Assembly: GCA_012845835.1 (NCBI GenBank)
Contig: JABAKD010000001.1
Coordinates: 15,846,882-15,910,881, forward strand
Direction of reading: 5' to 3'
Source: Undaria pinnatifida
Lineage: Eukaryota; Sar; Phaeophyceae; Laminariales; Alariaceae
Length of the DNA: 64,000 bases
Made by a program: the position numbers and the translations under genes. The number at the start of each line of letters is the position of its first letter. Position 1 is the first letter of the stretch. Below the pieces are notes generated by a model, which worked only from the letters and a program-made list of their open reading frames with translations, was not told the origin of the DNA and did not search any database. This document shows positions 53,312 to 61,868 of this stretch, piece after piece.

Positions 53312-56300
53312 ATGGAGCCGAAGGAAGTGATCTTCGTACTGGGAGGGCCTGGCTCGGGCAAGGGAACACACGTGAGTGATCATTCGACGCATCTATCTAC
53401 TACTGCATCACCTGTACTCGTATCATATGCATGCGTAGCAAAATACAGCCAGTTCGTTGCAGATGCACCACGCGTATAAGCACAGATCTAGTCTCTCGAG
53501 GTACAGACTGCCGGGGTATAAAGCTCGTTGCTAGAACACCGTGAGATAAGGTCTACGAAGAGCGACGGAACCGAAAAAAAATGTCTTTGTCCTGGGAGCA
53601 CCTCTGGCTCAGTCAAAGACACGCATGTGAGTATGTCATCCGGATTGTCTATCAATACAATACACCAACGGTGGACTAGGGCATACTGAGAGAACCAGGA
53701 TATTAAGAAACCCATTGCCAGTACGTTTTTTGCTGGAGTAATCCGGGAGCCGTTGTAAGGAAGCCTGCTCGGCCGGTATTTTAAATGTTTCTTGTTGGAG
53801 GTGTCCACTGCTGCTGTAGTGACCCTGTACGCGAAGCGAAGTTGAGCAGTTTTCAGCGGTAGAGGTATAATAGCGGTGGCAGTAAGAAAAGCAACAGCAG
53901 TAGCTATATTTCAGGAGCTGCAGCAGTAGCAGCCGCAGTAGCAGGGGCAGGGGTGGGGGCAGGGGCAGTAGCAGTACAGGTAGCGGTAGCAGTAGCAACA
54001 AGAGTAGTAGCAGTAGCAGTAGCAGTAGCAGTAGCAGTAGCAGTAGCAGTAGCAGTATTAGCAGTAGCAAGTATCAGTAGCAAGTAGCAGTAGCAGTAGC
54101 AGTGTTAGCAGTGTAGCAGTAGCAGTAGCAGTAGCAGTAGCAGTAGTCATAGCAGTACCCGTAGCAGTAGCCGTAGCAGTAGCAGTAGCAAGTAGCAGTG
54201 GCAGCAGTAGGAGTGGTAAGAGGTACCAGTATCCAGCAGTAGCAGTAGCTGTAGCAATAGCAGTAGCTGTAGCAGTAGCAGTAGCTGTAGCAGTAGCAGT
54301 ATCAGCAGTAGCAGTAGCAGTAGCAGTAGCAATAGCAGTAGCCGTGGCAGTAGCAGTAGCAGTAGCAGCAGCCGTAGCAGTAGCAGTAGCATCAGCAGTA
54401 GCTGTAGCAGCAGAGGTAAGAGGTAGAAGTAAAAGAAGAAGTAGCAGTAGCAAGTAGCAGTACCAGTACCAGTAGCAATAGCAGTAGGAGTAGTAGCAGG
54501 GTGGTAGTAGCCAGCAGTAGCAGTAGCAGTAGCATCAGCAGTAGCAGTAGCAACAGCAGTAGCAGTCGCAGTAACCGTAGCAGTAGCAGTCGCAGTAGCA
54601 GCAGTATCAGCAGTAGCAGCAGCAGAGTGCTACTAACCAACGGCAGTAGCAGTAGCAGTCGCAATGCGGGTACTGTAGGAGAGACGCCTTTATTACAACT
54701 GGAACCCTTTCTTGATTGAGGACAAATTTATTCCAAGTTTGTACAGGGGGGCGTTCGGAGCTCAAATGGGATTGAAGACTATGGAATCGTCAATGCCTTG
54801 AATTCCCAATCGGCAAAGCGTGCGTGCTGATTGTCCTGTATATCCATCTGGAAAACGATGAAAACACCGTATTTCGTATGGGTTTTATGACGCGTACTCA
54901 TAGGTACCATGTACTACTGATGACTGTAGGATACGTAGGTGTGTCTCAGTATTACAATACTAATTCAGCACTACGATATCTTCCGGGTTTACCCGTTCAT
55001 CGCACAGAATGGTTGGCACATACAAACGCTACGGGTCCCTTTACGACCGCGGGGGAAAAAAGTTCACCTGATGAGAGGGATGGGGCATTACTAGAAGATT
55101 TTGTCGAAGATCATGTTTGTTTGCAGCTTTTGTTTGATATGATACGTCCATTGCGCAACGTCAACCCGAAACACGCACGACTTCGAAGGCATCCAATCGA
55201 ACGTCAACCCGGCCAAGGCTTTTTTGCTTTACTTGTAGACTAGTCCTAAATCGAATATACGCGTGAAGGTGTCAGACGACGAGTATATTAATGTTGAGGC
55301 ATTAGACTAGTAGTGGGGTATTAGTCCGTTTGACCACTTGCAAAAGGTTAACCAATAGCTTACCCAAACTAAGCATTAAAACACTTTCCCCCCCTGAAAC
55401 GGCGGGATAACAGGTCGGCCGGATACACGGGCGGACGTGTCAATATCCAAGCGGTTTCATTTCCTGGGGATACCGGGGCGAAGGTTTTTCAAGTTCAACA
55501 TGGGGAAAGTCTGAAAAATGTTTATAATTGTGGATGGTGGGATTCGAACCCACTACCCAAAAAAACAGATGGTCTGTCGACGACGCCATTTGTTAAGGAA
55601 ATTAGTGGGGTGTTAGTCCGTTTGACCACTTGCGAAAGGTTAACCAATAATAGCTTACCCAAAACTAAGCCTCATAACATCAACCAGTAGGTCCTCACTT
55701 GAAGAGGTCAACCGTAACATTATAGCATTCCCAGAAACGCCATATGGCCCAAAAACCGTACCCCCCAAGTACTGTGGGATGTTACCTGGTACTAAGTACT
55801 AACTATAATATAAGGCTTGCTTTTCGGGTAAGTTATTGGTTAATCTCCATTACACTTTTGCAAGCGGTCAAGCGGACTAATACTCCACTAATTTCCTCAA
55901 CAAATGGCGTCGTCGACAGACCGTGGGTTTTTTGTGGTGGTGGATTCGAATGCCACCATCCACAATTCTCAACTTTTTTCAGACTTTCCCCATTTCGAAC
56001 TTGAAAAATACTCTCCCCGTTATCCCCAGGAAAAATGAGACCGCTTGGATATTGACACGTCCGCCCGCATTTCCGGCCGACCTGCTATCTCGCCGTTTCA
56101 GGGGGGGAGAGTGTTATAAGGCTTAGTTTGGGTAGTAAGCTATTGGTTAACCTGTTGCAAGTGGTGAAACGGATTAATGCCCCACTAATACCCCACTAAT
56201 ACCCCAATAATACCTTACTTGACATGACTGACTGCAGATAGAGCCTAACATGGGTGTGAAAGTGTAAAAGGACCCGTGCTAGGATAGCGGTGTACACCGC

Positions 56301-57007
56301 GTTTTTTTTCTGGGGTTTCTCGACTTTAGGAGCTTAAGAGACCTCCTAAAAGCTGATGATGTAAGAGAAAAAACAAAAAATAAAAAAACTGCTACCTACC
56401 GGGGAGATGAAAAAATCCGAATGGCACCTAGGCATCCGCAACGATAATCATGCTAAAGTAAATAACCTGTTGAAAAATGCGACGATTTTGGGTCAAGGAG
56501 CGCCGACATTTTCAGAAACATTTTTGCCTCTACCGCAGCACGCGTTGAAGTAAAAAGTAGGCATAAAAGATACCTGGTAGTTAGACTTTGTGCATGGTGC
56601 TCCGGTGCTCCGGATGGTAGTTTGGTTTCCGTTTTTTTTTCTACTCCAAGTTTTTTGGGAACGTTGTGAGTGATCAAACGTCGAGCATCCATCACCATGC
56701 TGCACTTTTGGCGGGCGTGGCAAGCACAGCAACAATCCATTAATTTAGAGCATTTAGATCTAGATCTAGAATATATCCTTGGTGTCTATGGTTATCGCAT
56801 GTTGTGCAGTATATTATGTTTAGCGCAGGTCCAACGCGGGAGACGTGTGCGGAATCGTTCAGATCATCCAACTCTCCCCCGGCAACATTATCTATAATGC
56901 TTCGAAGTAGGTCATGCTGCTCGTTCACACCAGGGATACGTCTGCTCTGAAAGACGAACCAGGTGGATCGCGAATGGGAATCTGAATTGTCCGACGAGTG
57001 CAACTTT

Positions 57008-57086
<79 letters not shown>

Positions 57087-57088
57087 GG

Positions 57089-57135
<47 letters not shown>

Positions 57136-58950
57136 ATCCTCCCGCGCGGGTGGGGAAAAGTAAGGCCACACTTCCACGCATTTTCACACATTATGTCGCG
57201 AGTCATACTTAACGCAATTGCATTCGCAATCCAGCGCTACCCGGCGTATCCTTCAGCCTCCGTGGTAGTTGTGCAACATCAGCGGACGGTTCGAGCACGG
57301 ATAGCCCGAACCCTTCATATTTATCCGTCTTCCCGTCTGTGACTCAGCCGTTGGTGCTCCTCGTCGTACGGGGCTTCTTTAACCCCTTCCGGGATCTAGG
57401 TATGTTTTTTTTTCAGCACAGGAATCGTTTTTCAAATAATAGAAAAACTAGGGGAAACAACCATACATAGAGTAGTAGTGTAGTCCTCTCCAACTTCTCC
57501 CATTTTCTGCTCGAAACCCTTTACACCTCAGACAGATCACGATCTAAATCACCCAGATCGTATAGATCTTATAGATCCTATATGGAGACACACGGTACGG
57601 TAGAGAGGTGAGGAAAATTTCTCTCTCGGGCCCGTCACGTGAGGAGCTCTATCTCTCTACCTCACAAAAAAAATGTTTTGTTTTTTTTTAAAAACTGGAA
57701 AGAAAAAACCGAAGAACACACCCATGGTCTAGGGCACACAACAAAAAAACAAAGTTGAAAAAAAGAAAAGATGATAAAAGGAGCGCCTTGGCCACAAAGC
57801 GGTATACCTCAATTATTCTATCGTAGCACGCCTCAACAGTTGCCGTTAGGATACGCTGCGTAAGAGCCGAACGGCACAGATCTCACCGGAGAAGCACGTG
57901 CGCGAGAGCCGTGTCGCACGGGAGTTAGTCACACCCGCATGATGAGGTACGGGGGGGGTGCAGCAGCAAAAGATTCTTAAGAAGTTTCTGGGCTCTCCTA
58001 TTATGATATAGGAGCTAGCTAGACTTCTCACCCGATACTACATGGCTTCGAAGGCATTCAATCGCGCAACCCGACCAACAACAAACATTCGCTCGAAGTG
58101 TCCTAAAAAATAAACGTACCGGAGAAAAATACTGAGGTATCACATTCTCACCGCGGTACCTGTAGTTCCTGGCTATAAAAGGAGGTCAACCGGGCGGAAA
58201 TGTTGGGGCCATAAAGCGCCGCCCCTGCCGTGACATGACTCACAGATCATCTGATCCCACCGGGCGAGCAGATGATCTGTACCGGATGCGTGCTACTATA
58301 GAGGCGCACCACTTTTCTTTCTAGTACTACCCCTCAAGTTTGGGAGCTTAAGACCTACTTCGAAGTATCATCTCAAAACCTGATTCTGGGAGAAAAAAAA
58401 AAAACTGCTCGTACGTACCGCGGAGGAAAAATCCCTGACACGGCCCAGAGGTACATGACGAGAATTGTGTAAAAATATTGATAAGTGGCCTATTATTTAT
58501 TTATTTTCCGACGGTTTTGGGTTAAGGAGCCCCGTCGTTCGGAAACCATTTCAGACAAAAACTGCTACGTCTATCGTAGCACGCAGTCACCGTACAGATC
58601 ACATTTTCCAGAGGTATGTCCGGCCCGGAAGGTCTACATCATTACATCTGATCTGTCGGGGAAGTAGAATTTCTCGTAATCCCACAGTGCGGTGATTCTA
58701 GCGTCGGGATTCGAGTATCAGATATATCTATCCGACGTTCTCAATTGAAGAATCGTTTTCAGATCGTGGCGATCTTTTCTTGAGAGCTGTCGTCCTCCCC
58801 CAACCCATCCCTCGGCCCCGATCCTCTGATCCTGCAGTGCGCTAAGATAGCTTTGGAGTTCGACTATGCCCACCTCTCCACGGGTGACCTTCTAAGGGAA
58901 GAGCAGAAAAAGGGTTCTGACCTAGCAGCCAAGATCGACGAGTGCATCAG
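53312..58950 (+). CDS. UMP/CMP (adenylate-type) kinase, first two exons
   Basis: Exon 1 (53312-53371) begins MEPKEVIFVLGGPGSGKGTH and ends at a GTGAGT donor. GGPGSGKGT is the P-loop that binds ATP phosphates. Exon 2 (58838-58950) follows CCTGCAG and continues in frame CAKIALEFDYAHLSTGDLLR, EEQKKGSDLAAKIDECIR, ending at a GTAAAC donor in phase 2. HLSTGDLLR with the preceding YAH is the NMP-binding region of nucleoside monophosphate kinases. GKGT-x-CAKI and a start right at the P-loop favour the short UMP/CMP kinase type over mitochondrial adenylate kinases. These enzymes move phosphate from ATP to UMP/CMP (or AMP) in the cytosol. The usual Gln after GKGT is His here. Intron 1 is 5,466 bp and holds a decayed exon 1 copy, a hexanucleotide array, two TRIM-like elements, MITEs and a (TTG)n array. 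Exons for the lid and C-terminus were not found before 64,000. Confidence 0.9.
53455..53640 (+). pseudogene. Decayed duplicate of kinase exon 1 and its promoter
   Basis: GCGTATAAGCACAG, AACACCGTGAGATAAGGTCTAC, GAGCGACGGAACCGAA parallel the region before and at the true start, but the ATG is ACG. TTTGTCCTGGGAGCACCTCTGG then GACACGCATGTGAGT matches the P-loop exon and donor with a frame-changing insertion. It is a tandem duplication of about 150 bp lying in intron 1. Confidence 0.85.
53900..54665 (+). repeat. (GTAGCA)n-type microsatellite, about 750 bp
   Basis: Long array of AGCAGTAGCAGT hexamers with interruptions (CCAGTATCC, AGTAGGAGTAG). It gives open Leu-, Ala/Thr- and Ser-rich frames on both strands, none of which is a gene. 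Inside intron 1 of the kinase gene. Confidence 0.97.
54683..54775 (+). mobile_element. MITE-C copy, diverged
   Basis: CGCCTTTATTACAACTGGAAC, GAGGACAAATTTATTCCAAG, AAATGGGATTGAAG. The flanking TTGA at the right is a decayed TTAA. Confidence 0.7.
54776..55291. other. Intron sequence, no gene seen
   Basis: An ORF at 54824-55243 (MLIVLYIHLENDEN start) is balanced in composition but has no recognisable motif. It lies in the kinase intron on the same strand. Probably chance. Confidence 0.4.
55292..55679 (-). mobile_element. TRIM-like mini-LTR element, copy 2
   Basis: Direct repeats 55591-55679 (89 bp; minus strand TGTTATGAGG to CCTTAACA) and 55292-55383 (92 bp; TGTTTTAATG to CCTCAACA). Just inside the first is AA then TGGCGTCGTCGACAGACC (PBS-like). 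Just before the second is CAGGGGGGGAAAG (PPT-like). The interior holds GTGGGTTCGAATCCCACC, whose GGTTCGAATCC is an exact pol III B-box/T-arm consensus. No ORF. Confidence 0.85.
55805..56205 (+). mobile_element. TRIM-like mini-LTR element, copy 3
   Basis: Left repeat about 55805-55902, ending CCTCAACA. Right repeat starts TGTTATAAGG at 56112 after CAGGGGGGGAGAG. PBS-like TGGCGTCGTCGACAGACC at 55905 and T-arm-like GGATTCGAATGCC at about 55942. Opposite orientation to copy 2, about 125 bp away. Confidence 0.85.
56275..56542 (-). mobile_element. MITE-A copy, reverse orientation
   Basis: CGTGCTAGGATAGCGGTG start, GGAGCTTAAGAGACCTCC, TTTTGGGTCAAGGAGC, GCCTCTACCGCAGCACG end. Confidence 0.85.
57008..57135 (+). 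repeat. (TTG)n microsatellite, about 42 units
   Basis: One interruption (GTGG). Gives open poly-Val, poly-Leu, poly-Asn and poly-Thr frames, which are artefacts. In intron 1 of the kinase gene. Confidence 0.98.
57136..57590. other. Intron sequence, no gene seen
   Basis: Contains AGATCTTATAGATCCTATA-type short repeats near 57560; otherwise nothing. Confidence 0.4.
57591..57830 (-). mobile_element. MITE-A copy, degenerate
   Basis: GGTACGGTAGAGAGGTGAGG start, GTGAGGAGCTC, GCGGTATACCTCAATTATTC then TATCGTAGCACG end (8-base insertion in the right TIR). Confidence 0.75.
58289..58583 (-). mobile_element. MITE-A copy, reverse orientation
   Basis: CGTGCTACTATAGAGGCGCACC start, GGAGCTTAAGACC, TTTTGGGTTAAGGAGCCCC, CGTCTATCGTAGCACG end. 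Just upstream, CAGATCATCTGATC / GCAGATGATCTG form a small inverted pair (58244-58279). Confidence 0.9.
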
Positions 58951-59621
58951 GTAAACATACTTCTTGTTTTTTATGGTCAGCTCTCCGTCTCCTCTAATTC
59001 AAGCTAGACGACTACGTCAGTATAGGTAGACCTTTATTTTTTTGTTTTTGTTTTTTCAGCTTTGGCAATGTGCTGCAGGTGCATTATTTATTGATCCGAC
59101 AATTTTTTGTGTGTGCTTGCCATCCGACAGTGTATGCGCGGTCGTATGAGCTTCAAAATTGATTACTCAAGTAACATTCCCGAAGAAGGCCCCCCTCCGA
59201 AACTACAGCAAACCTTGTAAAACGAACACTTTTTCGTTATTTTTTTTTGTTCGGTGGTACACGAAGCGCGAAAGCTGACAAAAACAATCCTTCGAACACC
59301 ACATTATTGTAGTAATAGTAGCTCCTCCTCCTCCCCGAAGACTAAGCATGAAATGTGTGCACGCCGCCCCGAGATGGACGACTGCGTCAGGGAAACAGAG
59401 TCTTGTACCCCCCCCCCCCCCCCCGCCCCCCCGCCCAACCAGCTCACCCTGCACGCAACTCGGTGACCACCTCATGGCGCTTCGCGCTTGGTGCACGCGA
59501 TAGCTGCCTGGTCGGTCAAATCCCGACACGCCCCGTCCCAGCATTGTAAGGACCTTACGGCCGATTGCCATATGGCTACGGCTGTGCGTTATAAGAGTAC
59601 ACAACCGCACTCCCCCCCTCC
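58951..59621. other. Kinase intron 2, no further exon found
   Basis: I searched for a GK-x-VP-type continuation expected after IDECIR and saw none. Contains a C16 run at 59409-59425. Confidence 0.45.
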
Positions 59622-59667
59622 TCGACCCCCTCGACCCCCTCGACCCCCTCGACCCCCTCGACCCCCG
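59622..59667 (+). repeat. 9-bp tandem repeat, about 5 units
   Basis: CGACCCCCT repeated without change. Confidence 0.95.
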
Positions 59668-59677
59668 TGGAATGGCA

Positions 59678-59966
59678 CGTGCTACGATAGATTAGAGGTA
59701 TACATTTTCGTCTAAAAATGGACCATTTTGTGAGTGACGGAACTCCTAAAACCAAAATCGTCGGAAACACGACGATTTTTTTGTCCTTGCGTGATTCTCG
59801 CTGCGTACTTAGGCCATGGGATTTTTCATCCGCGATAAAAGCAGGTTTATTTTTCATCCGGGATCAAATAAGTTTTTGGGGTTGAGAAGGACGAGTCTCA
59901 AGCTCCCTAAAGTGAGGGGTAGTAATAGAAAAGAAGAAAAATGGCGCACCCCGCTATCCTAGCACG
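59678..59966 (+). mobile_element. MITE-A copy
   Basis: CGTGCTACGATAGATTAGAGG start, CTCCTAAAACCAAAATCGTCGG, CTCAAGCTCCCTAAAGTGAGG, GCTATCCTAGCACG end. TTTTTCATCCGCGATAAAAGC links it to the 23094 copy. Confidence 0.9.
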
Positions 59967-60168
59967 CCTTTTGATGGCTGGTGCACCAATGCACCCCACC
60001 CCCTCCGCTCACCGGCGACGGGGTCGCACCCGAGATTGCCCAAGAGAAGACCGGAACAACGACTCTCTCTCGCGTAGCAGCCGAGATCGACTGACTGACT
60101 GCAGTGCTGCATCAAATAGTCTCAGGGCAGACTATTGTCAGAGCCCAAAAAACACTTCCTGTACTAGT

Positions 60169-60319
60169 CCCAAGTAAATTTGTCCCGAAAAACGGGTTAG
60201 GGTTAGTTGGGGCTTAGGCTTAGGGCTGATTAACCCCTTCAGACCCCCCGAACCCCTCCCCATACTAAATCCAAGTAATTTTGTCCCCAAAAACGGGTTT
60301 CCAGTTGTAAAGGGGTTAA
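60169..60319 (-). mobile_element. MITE-C copy with perfect TTAA duplication, plus a partial copy
   Basis: The 82-bp element 60234-60315 is flanked by TTAA on both sides (60230-60233, 60316-60319). It is about 90% identical to the 31161-31242 copy and has the same length. A fragment at 60169-60196 (CCAAGTAAATTTGTCCCGAA, AAACGGG) repeats its central part. Confidence 0.95.
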
Positions 60320-61346
60320 GGAATACGGTCATATTTTTATTACCGATTTTTTTTTGCGGGGGTGGGGGGGGGGGGGGGGGGGGGGGGGGGCTTGCGTTTT
60401 GGTATAATTTGTTCTGGTGCGTGCGTGTATGGCTACCAAGATGGGTTTTTTGTTTTGTTTTGTGGAAAACTACGAAGAAGCGATGGAATGCATAATAAGC
60501 ATTCGCGTGACAGTATATACTTCTTACGGTGTATTTGTAAAGGGTAATGATGATGTTCATGTCACCTAAAACGTTGGCGTCGTCACCATGGTTCATTGCA
60601 GGCGCTCAGCGTCCTTTATTCCCGTTGACTACCTAGGTGTTACTACTATTAATACTGCTGAATACATGTAGCACCTGTTACAGTCTTTTGACAACGATGA
60701 CTCATGCTCATGACAGCTTACTAACTAAGAGCGAGTGACCGGTGCATCACGCAGCTTTGAAAAGAGGAGCATCGGCCCTAAATTTGTCGAACAACCCACG
60801 GCTGACGTTGTTAGAATGATTTTAAAATTATGTCCATACCAAAAATTGTTGGTTCTGTGTAGCTTACTGTGTCACACGGCTAGTACACTGCCGGCCGCCT
60901 CAGCATGAGACAGCGCCCCTACGAAAAGCTCAGTCAAAACAATTAACGGAAAGTAAGCGAGACGTTTTCATGCTTTTTTGTATGGGGCTCCACGCTTGAG
61001 GGGGGTCTAGTCTGTGCGTCATCCATACATACACCCGACTTAAGGGAGAAAAGCGAAAAAGAAGTGTACCGGATAGTTATTGGTACGTTAATTGGTTCTA
61101 CATGACAGGTAAAAGGTAGTACAATGTTATCTTATAATAGATTTTGACTTTGTGAAACCTACTGAGGACGGGCGATCGATTTAGTATCACAGCTTGCAAA
61201 GATTTGAGTATCGACCCTAACTTCGTCGAACTCACAGCTGACGTCGTTAAAATGATTTCAGACAAAAGAAGTTGCACGAGATGAACAATCTCATCACACC
61301 AAGGTAGACAAAAATAAACACACGTACACGTTCCACACCGAGAATA
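60320..61346. other. Intergenic/intronic, family R segments
   Basis: G-run of about 30 at 60361-60390. Segments 60755-60830 and 61160-61260 are family R copies (CAGCTTGCAAAGA, GTATCGACCCTAA, TCGTCGAACTCACAGCTGAC). No gene. Confidence 0.5.
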
Positions 61347-61455
61347 GTTTTTTTTTTCCGACGATTTTGGGTTAAGGAGCCCGTCGTTTCCACAAATATT
61401 TTGCGGCCGAAAAAAAAACAAAAAAAAGGTGCTACATACATACCTCTATCGTTAG
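61347..61455 (-). mobile_element. MITE-A right-end fragment
   Basis: CCGACGATTTTGGGTTAAGG, GCCCGTCGTTTCCACAAA, TACCTCTATCGTTAG. Confidence 0.8.
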
Positions 61456-61573
61456 TGGGCTTGGTCCACTCATGAAAACTTCACACGACATATATACATA
61501 GAAAAAAAAACGAGGAAAAAAAAAGGGGGGAAAAAAAATACCATGTATGATTCATGAATCCAGCGATATAGGG

Positions 61574-61690
61574 GTAACGCCTTTAAAACTAATTGAAAAC
61601 CCTTTTGGGGGGGGGACGAATTTAGTGTAGGGGAGTAGTTTCGGGGGGGAGGGGAAGGGGGGGAGGAGTAGGGGGGGGGCGGTACCGTAA
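61574..61690 (+). mobile_element. MITE-C copy, diverged
   Basis: AACGCCTTTAAAACTAATTG, GAAAACCCTTTTGGGG, GACGAATTTAGTGTAGGGGAG. The right end is obscured by G-rich expansion. Confidence 0.65.
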
Positions 61691-61739
61691 AACGAGTCGA
61701 AAGCCACGTGGTGACCCCAATCATGAGAGATTAGAGGCC

Positions 61740-61868
61740 ACATCGTATAATTTTATTATTTTTTCTCTGGGAACCAACCTGGTTCCGCCGCATCTCCGAA
61801 GATGCGTTACGATTTCACAAACCACAAATAATATCCCCACCAGGCTTTGACACAAGCACAAACCGACA
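61740..61868 (-). repeat. Copia 3' LTR start (partial)
   Basis: On the minus strand TGTCGGTTTGTGC begins at 61868 immediately after the purine tract GCTGGGGGAA, the usual PPT-LTR junction. Includes a hairpin GCATCTTCGGAGATGC and A-rich end-like sequence. The LTR end was not located, and there is no second LTR in the window. Confidence 0.6.

Noticed and set aside
53636-54719. Long Leu-, Ala/Thr- and Ser-rich ORFs on both strands
   Set aside because: They are translations of the GTAGCA hexanucleotide array; every frame is open for the same trivial reason.
54824-55243. 139-codon ORF in the kinase intron
   Set aside because: No motif, no splice context, and located between a microsatellite and repeats. 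Treated as chance.
55535-55600. Genuine tRNA gene on the minus strand
   Set aside because: The T-arm and B-box match well, but no acceptor-stem pairing or anticodon arm can be drawn. The segment is part of the TRIM-like repeat.
56740-57342. ORFs with poly-Asn, poly-Thr, poly-Val or poly-Leu
   Set aside because: Produced by the (TTG)n array inside the kinase intron.
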